Below are positions 8,964 through 16,678 of a stretch of DNA of 64,000 bases, piece after piece. The DNA is taken from the NCBI RefSeq assembly GCF_039645585.1, contig NZ_CP147915.1, forward strand, positions 744,001-808,000, written 5' to 3'. How positions within the stretch are numbered: the first letter of the stretch is position 1; each line of letters opens with the position of its first letter. This stretch comes from Sulfurimonas sp. HSL-1656 (GTDB taxonomy: Bacteria; Campylobacterota; Campylobacteria; Campylobacterales; Sulfurimonadaceae). The position numbers were made by a program, and so were the translations under genes. A model generated the notes under the pieces. The model was not told the DNA's origin, did not search any database, and saw nothing but the letters and a program-made list of their open reading frames with translations.

Positions 8964-10559
8964 TTATGGCTGTGCCGGTTCGACGCACTCTTCGTCGCAG
9001 AGCGGGCAGTTTGAGGTCGCGGTCGCTCTGACCTCGGTGCCGTTGAGCGGTTCGGTACCGATCCCCACAACGGTATTGCGGTGTGTGTTGTTGATCGCAC
9101 ATTCTGAGACCGTGGCCGTCGGGCGGTAAGTGCCGCTGAAACTTTCGCACTGGGTGCGTCCCTGCGGGTCGTCGGCCGGGTAAAGCGCATCGTAATCGAA
9201 CATCTCGCCGGACTTGTCGTCGGTGACGTGCACGTTGGTAAGCAGGGTCCCGTTTTGTTCGTTACAGACCCTGCCTTCGTAATCAACGCGGACGACGACT
9301 TGGCCCCCGAGCGTTTCGAGCTTCTGTTTACAGGTTTTCGTAATGGAGATCGCCGGGTTGAGGGTGATCTTCTGACAGGTTGACTGCGCTGTTTCCGGTG
9401 CCATGGCGTACTCCCCGATATGACCGGTCGCCGTAATCGTGTTGGTCGGCGGGTTGAGGTAGGAGTTGATCGTATAGCTGTAGCTTCTTGACTCGCCCGT
9501 TGCCAGATCCGTCATATCGCTGAGGGTCGGATCATCGTTCGGGTCCTCCGGGCTTCCCGCGTCGTCATGGAACTCGATACGGTCGATCGTTCCGAAACCT
9601 TCGTTGGTCACGGTGTACTTGAAGGTGTGGTTGATGGTGATATAGTCGGAACGTTCGAGCTCGGAGGAGAGACACTCTTTGGAGATGCTCAGTTTACAGG
9701 TATCGAGATTGCCGCTGACGAAGTCTTTGAGCTGGGCGTTGACACGGTGGGATGAGCGTGTCTCCATAAGATAGGAGCTGAAGCAGGGGACCGCATTCTC
9801 AAAGATCCAGCTGAGGTTGATCCCCCCTTCGAAGAAACTGTTCTCGGGATAGGTGTGCTCGGGCATGCCGTCGACGAGCGATTTGGGCGTATAGGTATCC
9901 CAGGCCTGCGTCGGGCTGCCGTTGGAGGTGGCGAAGTAGTAGTTGTCGCCGCCGCCCTGGCCTTCGAAGATGAGTTTCAGGTTGTCTTTTTGGGTGTCGT
10001 CCCATTCGTAGAGTTTGACGTGCGCCTGGGTTCCCCCCTGCACGAACTCCGCGAGCATCAGCACGTCGCCGTTTTTGTGGACGCCTGAAAACGTACCGTC
10101 CGGTTTGGGGGCGACACGGTCCTGGAAGAACCAGACACCCATCTGGGCCGATCCGTCGGTGGAGTAGCGGTCGCCCATCAGGTAGACGATCAGCTCGCCG
10201 TTGGCGTTGTAGGCTGCGGCGGCGGAGTGGAGGATCTCATCCTTGTCCGGGACCGAACCGTCCGTCCAGCGCCACTGGGTGACATCGCGTATGTCTTTCG
10301 AACCTCCGCCGGTAAAGATGCTCATACCGAGCCCGTCCACGATGATCCCACTGTCGCTGAACGCGCTGTCGAGCCCGTTGGCGATATCCTGCCAGTCATC
10401 CCCCGGGACGGCCGCTTCGCTGATGATGTTGCCGTCGAGTTCAAACTGCCCCGTGGCGTGGGGTTTTTCCCATGCCAATCCGTTTACGGCAGCGCCGAAT
10501 AGTAAGCCTGCGGCCAGGAGATTTCTCCAAATCCGCCCATTAGAAGTGATCTGTTTCAT
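8964..10559 (-). CDS. Secreted cysteine-rich protein with DUF11-like C-terminal repeats
   Basis: This 531-aa protein has an N-terminal signal segment (IWRNLLAAGLLFGAAVNGLA, cleavage near WA/W). The first half (about 30-270) has no family I recognise. From about residue 300 two immunoglobulin-like segments follow the conserved-repeat pattern of surface proteins: YTVTNEGFGTIDRIEFHDD, then VCNEQNGTLLTNVHVTDD. Both are cysteine-bearing. The tail contains CPLCDEECVEP. No anchor, sorting motif or lipobox is seen. It is expressed alone, with a long leader upstream and a hairpin downstream. A cell-surface or extracellular role is inferred from the signal peptide and repeats only. Confidence 0.6.
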   Translation of the reverse strand: MKQITSNGRIWRNLLAAGLLFGAAVNGLAWEKPHATGQFELDGNIISEAAVPGDDWQDIANGLDSAFSDSGIIVDGLGMSIFTGGGSKDIRDVTQWRWTDGSVPDKDEILHSAAAAYNANGELIVYLMGDRYSTDGSAQMGVWFFQDRVAPKPDGTFSGVHKNGDVLMLAEFVQGGTQAHVKLYEWDDTQKDNLKLIFEGQGGGDNYYFATSNGSPTQAWDTYTPKSLVDGMPEHTYPENSFFEGGINLSWIFENAVPCFSSYLMETRSSHRVNAQLKDFVSGNLDTCKLSISKECLSSELERSDYITINHTFKYTVTNEGFGTIDRIEFHDDAGSPEDPNDDPTLSDMTDLATGESRSYSYTINSYLNPPTNTITATGHIGEYAMAPETAQSTCQKITLNPAISITKTCKQKLETLGGQVVVRVDYEGRVCNEQNGTLLTNVHVTDDKSGEMFDYDALYPADDPQGRTQCESFSGTYRPTATVSECAINNTHRNTVVGIGTEPLNGTEVRATATSNCPLCDEECVEPAQP

Positions 10560-10680
10560 TGTCAGAGCCTTTTCTGTTAAGGGGCAGGGACAGCGAGGCG
10601 TTTCGGTGTATTTCCCCTTCGCCTATTGGCCTTGAGAGCCAAACCGTTTCAGTTCTTCCATAACTAAATATTATTCCTAT
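10560..10680 (-). promoter_or_regulatory. Structured 5' leader of the secreted protein gene
   Basis: Read on the minus strand, the leader can form TTGGC/GCCAA (10642-10638 with 10630-10626), followed at once by AGGCG/CGCCT (10624-10620 with 10600-10596) with a 19-base loop. GGGG and CCCC tracts there could also pair. An AT-rich AATAATATTTAG start-like region lies near 10665-10675. It matches no riboswitch class I know; in particular the GCAAAGC core of the c-di-GMP-I class is missing. Confidence 0.3.
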
Positions 10681-10724
10681 CGACCTTAAGAACCGGTAAA
10701 CACAAAATTAAACTTTGGATAATA

Positions 10725-10742
10725 CCTGCCGGAAGGGGCAGG
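10725..10742 (-). terminator. Hairpin after the FtsH-like gene
   Basis: CCTGCC (10725-10730) and GGCAGG (10737-10742) form a 6-bp GC-rich stem with a 6-base loop, 14 bases past the stop of the minus-strand FtsH-like gene. The tail is TATTATCC rather than a clean T run, so termination strength is uncertain. Confidence 0.45.
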
Positions 10743-10756
10743 GAAAAGCGGTATGT

Positions 10757-13126
10757 TCAGGCAGTATGCGGCGCGTTTACAAGGGCTTTGAGCTCGCTGC
10801 CTTCGATGAACTCCGTAGCGATAAGCCGTTGGGCAACGGTCTCGATCAGGACCCAGTGCGTCTCGATCACCTCTTTGGCCCTGGCGGTTCCCTCGGCGAT
10901 CCAGACGGCAATGCGCGCTTCCAGCGGCGCATCGAAAAGGGTATTACTGACATTTTGCTGCAGCAGTTCGACGCTGATATTCTGCAGCTCGCTGTCCATG
11001 CCGTACTGGGCGACGGCGCTGTAGGCGTAGAGGGTGGCCTGCTGCAGGTCGTTGTAGGCCCCCGTTTCGATCCCTTCGCCCTCGCCGAACTGCTTGACCG
11101 TGGCCAGCCGTCCTGCCAGCGCGACGGCAATGTTGGCGCGCAGCTCATCGGCACTCATGTTTGTCTGGAGCTTCTCCTGGGTGTAGGAGACGAGCCCGAG
11201 GGTCTCGCTGCGGGGGATGACGGTGACCTGTTCGATTTCGACGGTAGGAAGCAGGACCATGGAGGTGACGGCATGCGCGGCCTCGTGGAAGGCGCTGCGC
11301 CGCAGATCCTCCTCGAAGTTCTTGAGCCGTTTCTTCTCCAGGCGGCTGCCGTATTTGATGGTATTGATCTGGTCGATGATGATCTGTTCATCCAGCTGCG
11401 CCTTCCCCTGCTTGATCGCCTCCAGTGCACAGGCTTTGGCGATACGGCCGAGTTCGTAGCCGTTCATCCCGCTCATATAGCGGGTGATACGTTCGATGTC
11501 GATTTTCGCATGGGGTTTGTCCAGCAGCTGCTTGGCGAAAAAGAGGCGGGCCTCCCTGTCAAGTTCGGGCACCTCGACAAACTGGTCGATGCGCCCGGGG
11601 TGCATTAGCGCGGCCGGCACCTCCTCTTTGTGCTGCGCTGTCATCACGGTGAAGACAAAGTTGTCCGGGGCGTCGGGAGCCGCGTCGATGGAGGCACCCA
11701 GGGTTTCGGTCGGGATCGGGGTGTAATTTCCCTCGATGATCCCCTTGACGTCGACGTTATCGAGGATGATAAGCAGGGGGGCGGCCTGGCGGGCGCGCTG
11801 GAAGGCCGCTTCGATCAGCTCCTCGTTGAAAAGGTCGCTTCCCCGCAGGTAGAGGTAGGGGAGGCCGGCTTCCTTGGCGAAGGCTTTGACGAGCAGGGTT
11901 TTTCCGACGCCCTCGGGACCGTAGAGCAGCAGCCCCTTCGGAAGCGTGATGTTGAACGTATTGAGCCCCCGCTCATTGTGCAGCAGCGTGACCAGCGCGG
12001 TGAGCTGCTGTTTGACCCGGTTCTGGCCGGCGATAGCGTCGAAACCGATGCGGCCGACCGGATGGATGGTGAGGCGGTCGCTCTGCAGCGGCTGCGGGAC
12101 GTACTCCTGGGCATGCTCTTCGACGGAACGCAGGCGCAGCTCCATCCCCTCTTTGCCGCTGCGGCGTTCCCAGTTCAGGCTGAAACGGCGGTCGTATTTG
12201 CCGAAGGATTTCAGGTCCGACTCATCCGCAAAAGTACTCTGCAGCCAGTGGCGCGCATCTTTGGAAACATCAAGGATTATCGACCCCGTCTCCGGCATGC
12301 CCGTCTGGGCAAGGTCGAAGAGGTAGGCGGGCAGGCGGTGGGCGATGCGGGTCGTGTTGAGGTAAGGGGAAAAAGAGAGGAGCATCGCCAGGGCGAGTTC
12401 GGAGGGGTGCTGCAGTTCAAGCGTGACGGGCTGGGTCGCATTCCAGCGAGCGCTCGCGGTCCGGAGCACCTCTTCGGTAATGGTCTGCAGCGCCGGGAGG
12501 TCATGGGGGTAGAGGAGGATAAGGTCCGTCTCGCTCATGACATTGAGCAGTTCCGGGTCGAAAAGCGCCCGGAGGCCGCCGTTGTCATCGGGGATGCCCG
12601 TGGTCGCCAGGGTCTCAAAGAGGTGGGCCTGTTCCAGCAGCGGCTGGTCGTAGTAACGCTCGAGGCGGCTCTTTTCGACCCACTCCGGAGCCTTGATCTT
12701 AAAGAGGAAGACGAAGAGGGTCTGTCTAAAACGTTCCGGCGCACCGGGCGCACCGTCCGTGACGATGGCGGCGACGGCGCGCTGGATCGCATGGTCGGTC
12801 GCGTCGATATCTTCGAAAACGATTGCCCCTTCGGGGTGTGCGGCGACCCACGTTGTAAGGATCCCTTTGGGCCCGAGCAGCCGGTCGAGGTCATCCGAAA
12901 AGGCAAACTCGCCCATATGTAGGTGCAGACGCTCCCGCTTGAGCAGCGCCAGGGTCTGCAGCATCAGCAGCTTTTTCCCCGACGCGGGCGGACCGGCGAT
13001 GACCAGGAGATCGGCCACACCGCCGAAATGGAGGCAGCTTCCCAGCCGCTGAAGCCAGCTGCGCAGCAGTGACGCCGGTTTGTCCTGGCCGATCGGTGCG
13101 GGAAAGGTGTCGGGTGTCGTATTCAT
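10757..13126 (-). CDS. FtsH-like double-AAA zinc metalloprotease
   Basis: This 789-aa protein has two AAA modules and a C-terminal M41 peptidase. Module 1 (about 20-200) has GPPASGKK at 45-52 and IVFEDID at 102-108. Module 2 (about 355-595) is FtsH-like, with Walker A GPEGVGKT at 403-410. Its Walker B reads LLIILDN (Asn457 instead of catalytic Glu), and the second-region motif reads HPGRIDQ (Gln515 where FtsH has the second arginine finger). The protease site looks intact: HEAAH at 614-618 and Asp693 in AYNDLQQAT. No transmembrane segment is visible, unlike true FtsH. The start is ATG 13126; a reading extended to 13447 would run through acpS in another frame. It is the last gene of the carbonic-anhydrase/acpS unit, 8 bases from acpS. 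The substrate is unknown. Confidence 0.8.
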   Translation of the reverse strand: MNTTPDTFPAPIGQDKPASLLRSWLQRLGSCLHFGGVADLLVIAGPPASGKKLLMLQTLALLKRERLHLHMGEFAFSDDLDRLLGPKGILTTWVAAHPEGAIVFEDIDATDHAIQRAVAAIVTDGAPGAPERFRQTLFVFLFKIKAPEWVEKSRLERYYDQPLLEQAHLFETLATTGIPDDNGGLRALFDPELLNVMSETDLILLYPHDLPALQTITEEVLRTASARWNATQPVTLELQHPSELALAMLLSFSPYLNTTRIAHRLPAYLFDLAQTGMPETGSIILDVSKDARHWLQSTFADESDLKSFGKYDRRFSLNWERRSGKEGMELRLRSVEEHAQEYVPQPLQSDRLTIHPVGRIGFDAIAGQNRVKQQLTALVTLLHNERGLNTFNITLPKGLLLYGPEGVGKTLLVKAFAKEAGLPYLYLRGSDLFNEELIEAAFQRARQAAPLLIILDNVDVKGIIEGNYTPIPTETLGASIDAAPDAPDNFVFTVMTAQHKEEVPAALMHPGRIDQFVEVPELDREARLFFAKQLLDKPHAKIDIERITRYMSGMNGYELGRIAKACALEAIKQGKAQLDEQIIIDQINTIKYGSRLEKKRLKNFEEDLRRSAFHEAAHAVTSMVLLPTVEIEQVTVIPRSETLGLVSYTQEKLQTNMSADELRANIAVALAGRLATVKQFGEGEGIETGAYNDLQQATLYAYSAVAQYGMDSELQNISVELLQQNVSNTLFDAPLEARIAVWIAEGTARAKEVIETHWVLIETVAQRLIATEFIEGSELKALVNAPHTA

Positions 13127-13133
13127 ACGACTA

Positions 13134-13493
13134 TTATAGGGAGTTTTTACCTTCAAGTGCAACGACGGCGATGGCGAAGCCGCCGTCATGGGTGATGGAG
13201 AGGGAGGCGTCGGTAATGCCGTACCGTGCGCGGACGCTTTCGGAGAGGGTGAGCCGGGGGGCGCCGCGATCGGTTTTGCTGATGGTGATGTCGTGGAAAC
13301 CGCACTCGCCGCCGATGCCGCACCCCAGCGCTTTGGCACAGGCCTCCTTGGCGGCCCAGAAGCCTGCGGCGGTATGGGGTTTGCTGACAAGGGTGATCTC
13401 CTCGGGGGAGAGAAAGCGCTGCAGTGCCCGGTCACCGTGCCGCTCAATCAGCCCTTCGATCCGCTCGATCTTGACGAGGTCGATGCCGATCAT
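13134..13493 (-). CDS. acpS: Holo-[acyl-carrier-protein] synthase
   Basis: This 119-aa protein transfers 4'-phosphopantetheine from CoA to apo-ACP in fatty acid synthesis. The N-terminal MIGIDLVKIERIE carries the Mg-binding Asp5. FWAAKEACAKALG holds the second acidic ligand and the Lys. The C-terminal LSITHDGGFAIAVV strand is also present. Length and motifs match AcpS. The start overlaps the carbonic anhydrase stop (ATGA), so the two are translationally coupled. Confidence 0.92.
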   Translation of the reverse strand: MIGIDLVKIERIEGLIERHGDRALQRFLSPEEITLVSKPHTAAGFWAAKEACAKALGCGIGGECGFHDITISKTDRGAPRLTLSESVRARYGITDASLSITHDGGFAIAVVALEGKNSL

Positions 13494-14158
13494 AGCTGTT
13501 CGTAGTCGGCGATCTGGTGCTGTTCTGCGAGGTCGCTCAGCGGTACAAAACGCTTCTGTTCGGGGTCATAATAGCGGATGTGCCCCGTCTCGATGTCGTA
13601 GTACCAGCCGTGAATGAAGAGTTTCTCCTCTTTGACCAGTTTGTTGACATAGGGGTAGGTGAGGAGGTTCTCGATCTGGGAGAGGATGGAGAACTGCTCG
13701 GTGAGGCGCAGCAGTTCTTCGCGGTCGCCTTCCGTTCCCAGGACGGCGACCGCATTCTCTTTTGCCTTCATCCCCAGGGAGAGCCATTTGCGCGTATGGA
13801 TGAGCCCGGGATCGCTGATCTCTTCGAAGAGCGCCTGACAGGCACCGCAGTGGGTATGCCCGCAGATGATGATCTCGGAGACTTTGAGGACGCTGACGGC
13901 GTATTCGATGGCCGTGGCGGTGGCGTGGAAATCTTCGTCGGGCTTGTAGACGGGCACGAAGTTGCCGACGTTGCGCATGACGAAGAGGTCGCCCGGCTTG
14001 CTCTGGATCATCAGGTCGGGGATGACGCGCGAATCGGAGCAGCCGATAAAGAGGGCCTTGGGGCTCTGCCCCTCCTTGGCGAGGCGGAGCAGTTCGGCCT
14101 CATGCTCTTTGAAGTAGACCTTTTGAAAAAGTTCGTTGCCTTCGGCGTATGTCTGCAT
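13490..14158 (-). CDS. Beta-class carbonic anhydrase
   Basis: This 222-aa enzyme interconverts CO2 and bicarbonate. Zinc ligands are Cys40 (GCSDSRV), His101 and Cys104 (GHTHCGAC), with the Asp42-Arg44 dyad present. The protein has no signal peptide and is expected in the cytoplasm, where an autotroph would use it to supply carbon for fixation. It sits 9 bases after the small upstream gene and overlaps acpS, so it belongs to the 14443-10757 transcription unit. Confidence 0.92.
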   Translation of the reverse strand: MQTYAEGNELFQKVYFKEHEAELLRLAKEGQSPKALFIGCSDSRVIPDLMIQSKPGDLFVMRNVGNFVPVYKPDEDFHATATAIEYAVSVLKVSEIIICGHTHCGACQALFEEISDPGLIHTRKWLSLGMKAKENAVAVLGTEGDREELLRLTEQFSILSQIENLLTYPYVNKLVKEEKLFIHGWYYDIETGHIRYYDPEQKRFVPLSDLAEQHQIADYEQL

Positions 14159-14167
14159 GGGAGGGGA

Positions 14168-14443
14168 TCAGAGCTTGCAGCGCTCGATGTTGAGCATCTT
14201 CATCAGTTTTTCAAAGATGGCACCTGCTTCGCGGTCGTAGTCGTCGTGGTATTCGATAACGATGAGCTTGCGTCCGTTGACGCTTTCGGTCAGGTAGACG
14301 CTGCGGTCCAGTTTATGTTCTTCGTGGATCTGTGCCAGGGCGGCATTGATCTCTTTGTACTGCTCCTCGGTGTCGTAAGCCAGTGTGATTTTGGTGTAAC
14401 GCTCTTCGCCTTTGTAATCCGCATCAATGCATGGTGCTGCCAT
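14168..14443 (-). CDS. Small protein of unknown function
   Basis: This 91-aa protein is not a family I recognise. It is soluble and highly charged (AQIHEEHKLDRSVYLTESV, then VIEYHDDYDREAGAIFEKLM) and predicted alpha/beta, with two cysteines (C5 and C89). It is the first gene of the unit with carbonic anhydrase, acpS and the FtsH-like protease. A -10 lies upstream at 14479-14474, and AGGA precedes the start. The good ribosome site, tight spacing and clean frame support a real gene. Confidence 0.7.
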   Translation of the reverse strand: MAAPCIDADYKGEERYTKITLAYDTEEQYKEINAALAQIHEEHKLDRSVYLTESVNGRKLIVIEYHDDYDREAGAIFEKLMKMLNIERCKL

Positions 14444-14473
14444 AGGAATCCTCTACCGTTTATCTTTGGGTTG

Positions 14474-14479
14474 ATTATA
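14474..14479 (-). promoter_or_regulatory. Promoter -10 of the carbonic anhydrase unit
   Basis: On the minus strand TATAAT reads from 14479 to 14474, preceded by GTTTCAG. It lies 31 bases before the start of the 91-aa gene. No conventional -35 is evident. Confidence 0.65.
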
Positions 14480-14643
14480 CTGAAACTCTTTTGAAGGAAG
14501 CGAATCCCGGGGGCGTTTACGGGCCGGGGCGCTCAACGTGCTTCGATTCTGACCGTGAAAGATGCGGCGACGAAGCGTTTTAGGATCGGGGGAAGACGGG
14601 GGTGCATGGGCATTTTCTCGAAGTCAGGTTGTGCTTCAAGAAA
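14480..14643. other. Intergenic stretch without a gene
   Basis: I see no coding region with a ribosome site here. It lies between the promoter of the carbonic anhydrase unit and the end of the DsrE-like gene, both on the minus strand. Confidence 0.5.
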
Positions 14644-14656
14644 ACCCATAGTGGGT
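14644..14656 (-). terminator. Short hairpin at the end of the DsrE-like gene
   Basis: On the minus strand ACCCA-CTA-TGGGT, followed by TTTTC, overlaps the stop codon of the DsrE-like gene. The stem is only 5 bp, so this is a weak intrinsic terminator candidate. Confidence 0.4.
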
Positions 14657-15117
14657 CAGTCGCCGACGGGAAGGTAGGCGTACCCCTCGTTCTGTTTTTC
14701 GATCAGGCCGACACCGGCGTTCAGGACGGTCGCGATGCCGGGGTAGACATCCCTGGCGTCGATCTTCTTCTTGGTCATCCCCGCCTGGCACATCAGGAAG
14801 GTGACGTCATAGGTTTCTGCCAGCGCGGCGATGCGCTTGGCGAGCTCCGGGGCGGCTTTGAGCAGTTCCGGGTCCTTGGCAAAATCAAAGTGCGCCGGCT
14901 CTTTGAGAAAGAACTTGTAGGCGTTCCCGTGGATGACGACGGCGACGTCGAGCTCTTTGAGCTGGTTCTCAAAGTAGGTCTTGTGGGCGACGATCCCTTT
15001 GAGGATCTTCTGTTCAAAGGTGTGCATATCGCCGGTGGTCAGGTCGATGACGACTTTGGGGTTCTCCGCAGCAGAGAGCGAGAGTGCGGTCAGCAGGACG
15101 AGGAAGAGTTTTTTCAT
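14656..15117 (-). CDS. Exported DsrE-family protein
   Basis: This 153-aa protein has a Sec signal (MKKLFLVLLTALSLSAA) and a DsrE/DsrF-type alpha/beta core. The single core Cys sits in FLMCQAGM, near residue 113. The same Cys-x-x-x-Met signature recurs in the two other DsrE-like proteins of this window. The family binds sulfur as a cysteine persulfide in several known members; here a periplasmic sulfur-carrier role beside Sox is inferred. The start at 15117 gives the signal peptide and follows AAGGAG, so the longer reading to 15249 is rejected. It has its own candidate operator at 15155-15176, separating it from the sox operon upstream. Confidence 0.78.
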   Translation of the reverse strand: MKKLFLVLLTALSLSAAENPKVVIDLTTGDMHTFEQKILKGIVAHKTYFENQLKELDVAVVIHGNAYKFFLKEPAHFDFAKDPELLKAAPELAKRIAALAETYDVTFLMCQAGMTKKKIDARDVYPGIATVLNAGVGLIEKQNEGYAYLPVGD

Positions 15118-15154
15118 GCGGTCTCCTTGGTGGAGTGCATCATATCGGGGGAAA

Positions 15155-15176
15155 GTAAAAACTATGTAAAAATCGC
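15155..15176 (-). promoter_or_regulatory. 11-bp direct repeat, candidate response-regulator site
   Basis: On the plus strand GTAAAAACTAT (15155-15165) is followed directly by GTAAAAATCGC (15166-15176). The site lies 38 bases before the DsrE-like start codon. The same layout occurs before soxX, the sensor operon and the 28413-29819 porin. Confidence 0.5.
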
Positions 15177-15184
15177 GATCTAGT

Positions 15185-15301
15185 GTCCGGTCCCCGTGGC
15201 TGCCTGCGGTTTGTGACGGAACGAACGTAGGAGTAGAAGAATGAATCAAACCAGTTCGGCAGGGAGGGGGCCGAGTATGCAGGCAGCCCCGGGGACCGGA
15301 C
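15185..15301. repeat. 117-bp element with 23-bp inverted ends
   Basis: The 23 bases at 15185-15207 and the reverse complement of 15279-15301 differ at one position. They flank a 71-base spacer with no gene. The right arm ends 7 bases past the stop of the DUF302 gene. It could be a miniature inverted-repeat element, or a very stable stem that separates the sox operon from the DsrE-like gene. No clear target-site duplication is seen. Confidence 0.6.
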
Positions 15302-15307
15302 GGAGGG

Positions 15308-16234
15308 TTACTCCGTCAGGTCGCTCAGGAGGGTTTCGAAATCGTCCTGGGCCTTCATGAGCTCGGCCGTGGCCGCAGCATCCTGGACGCGTGCGCTGCT
15401 CATCCAGTTATAGACGCCGGGGAAACCGATGACGATCTTGTCTTCGCCTTTTTTCTTGTACATCATCATCGTACAGGGCGCGAAGGCCGAAGCCTGCGGG
15501 CGCGTCTTGGCGACGTTGTAGATCACCTTCAGCTTACAGATGGAGTAGCTGTCATAAAAATCAAACGGGTTGTCGATGCTCTCATCCTCACCGACGACCA
15601 TCTCGAAATCGAGGGTGTTGGAGAGCACGAAGCCTTTGGGGCTGAGGCCGCCCTGGATTCCCATGGCGAGCTCCTCTTTTGCATCTTCGTACTCATCCTC
15701 TTCCACTTCGAGGCTGTAGGTTGAAACCAGGGGCCCCGTTGCCGGGAGCGGGTTCTCGTTCTCGATCGCGACGGTGGCTTTCGGCATCGCTTTTTCCAGA
15801 GCTTTCATCGCGGCCGTTTCGATACCTTTCACGATCGGGTCGACACTCTTAAGACCGATGATCTTTGCCATCGCTTCGGCGGTCAGCACGGAGACGTGCA
15901 GCTGCTTCTCGCCCTTGTGCTGGTAGATCCCGAAGCCCATCGGCACGAAGATACCCGCGTCGGGGTATTTTACGACGAGCTTACGGGAGAGGTCCGTATG
16001 GTACGCCGTCAGCAGGTAAAAGACCTCGAAGTCGCTCTGCTGGAACTGGATGTTGAACGGTTTGTTCATCTCCGTATTGGCGGCGATAGTGAAGCCGTTG
16101 GCTGCAAGTGAACGTTCGATCACCTGCGGCAGGTCGCTCTTGGGATCGTTGTCGACGCTGTAAATGCGCAGGTCACCCTGGGCATGCAGCGCGACAACGG
16201 CGGTTATCAGGAAAAAAAGCATCTTTTTCATCAT
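15308..16234 (-). CDS. Exported protein with two DUF302-like domains
   Basis: This 308-aa protein has a signal peptide (MLFFLITAVVALHAQG). Two DUF302-type halves follow. Half 1 (about 45-130) contains FEVFYLLTAYHTDLSRKLVV and VPMGFGIYQHKGEKQLHVSV. Half 2 (about 205-290) contains DSYSICKLKVIYNVA, FAPCTMMMYKKKGEDKIVIG and VYNWMSSARV. DUF302 proteins are common beside sox genes in this phylum, but their activity is unknown. Half 2 has two cysteines (SxC and PC) shared with the lipoprotein at 39660. It is the last gene of the sox run, 11 bases after the DsrE-like gene. Confidence 0.72.
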   Translation of the reverse strand: MMKKMLFFLITAVVALHAQGDLRIYSVDNDPKSDLPQVIERSLAANGFTIAANTEMNKPFNIQFQQSDFEVFYLLTAYHTDLSRKLVVKYPDAGIFVPMGFGIYQHKGEKQLHVSVLTAEAMAKIIGLKSVDPIVKGIETAAMKALEKAMPKATVAIENENPLPATGPLVSTYSLEVEEDEYEDAKEELAMGIQGGLSPKGFVLSNTLDFEMVVGEDESIDNPFDFYDSYSICKLKVIYNVAKTRPQASAFAPCTMMMYKKKGEDKIVIGFPGVYNWMSSARVQDAAATAELMKAQDDFETLLSDLTE

Positions 16235-16245
16235 GGTGTAATCCT

Positions 16246-16677
16246 TTAGGGTTTGATGTAGACCCAGCCCTCTTTGACCCGCTCGATCATCTCGACGATG
16301 CCGGCGGTGACGACTTCGACGTCGTCGATCAGCTGGTCTTCGGTAATGTTTTTGGTACGCATCGTATTGCCGCAGGCGACAAACGTGACGTCGTACAGCA
16401 TCAGCGTGCGTACCCGCTCCGCAATCTTGGGATTGTCCTTGAGCAGGGTACGGATCCCGCCGGAATAGGCGACGATCTCCATTTGGACCTTTTCCGGTCC
16501 GTAGAACTTCAGCACATTGTTGGCGGAGCTGAGCACATGGTTGATCGCCTCGTCACTCCCTTCGGTCACCGAGAAAACGACCTGGCGGGGGTTATCAAGG
16601 GCCGGTTTGGGGTCGGCGAACGCCGTATCGGCACTCAGCCAGGCGGCGAACGCCAGTAAAATGATCAGAAAACGCAT
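16246..16677 (-). CDS. Exported DsrE-family protein of the sox operon
   Basis: This 143-aa protein has the signal peptide MRFLIILLAFAAWLSA. The DsrE-type core includes VVFSVTEGSDEAINHVLSSA, MEIVAYSGGIRTLL and FVACGNTM (core Cys near residue 102), ending EGWVYIKP. It is close in sequence to the DsrE-like proteins at 14656 and 27898. Inferred role: periplasmic sulfur binding or transfer during thiosulfate or sulfide oxidation. It begins one base after the thioredoxin gene ends, so it is co-transcribed with the sox genes. Confidence 0.78.
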   Translation of the reverse strand: MRFLIILLAFAAWLSADTAFADPKPALDNPRQVVFSVTEGSDEAINHVLSSANNVLKFYGPEKVQMEIVAYSGGIRTLLKDNPKIAERVRTLMLYDVTFVACGNTMRTKNITEDQLIDDVEVVTAGIVEMIERVKEGWVYIKP

Positions 16678-16678
16678 G

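Noticed and set aside
10560-10680. c-di-GMP-I riboswitch
   Set aside because: The characteristic GCAAAGC core and tetraloop-receptor layout are not present; kept only as an unnamed structured leader.
13127-13447. N-terminal extension of the FtsH-like gene
   Set aside because: The extension runs through acpS in another frame, is Pro/Ser/Ala-rich, and lacks a ribosome site. The start at 13126 is preferred.
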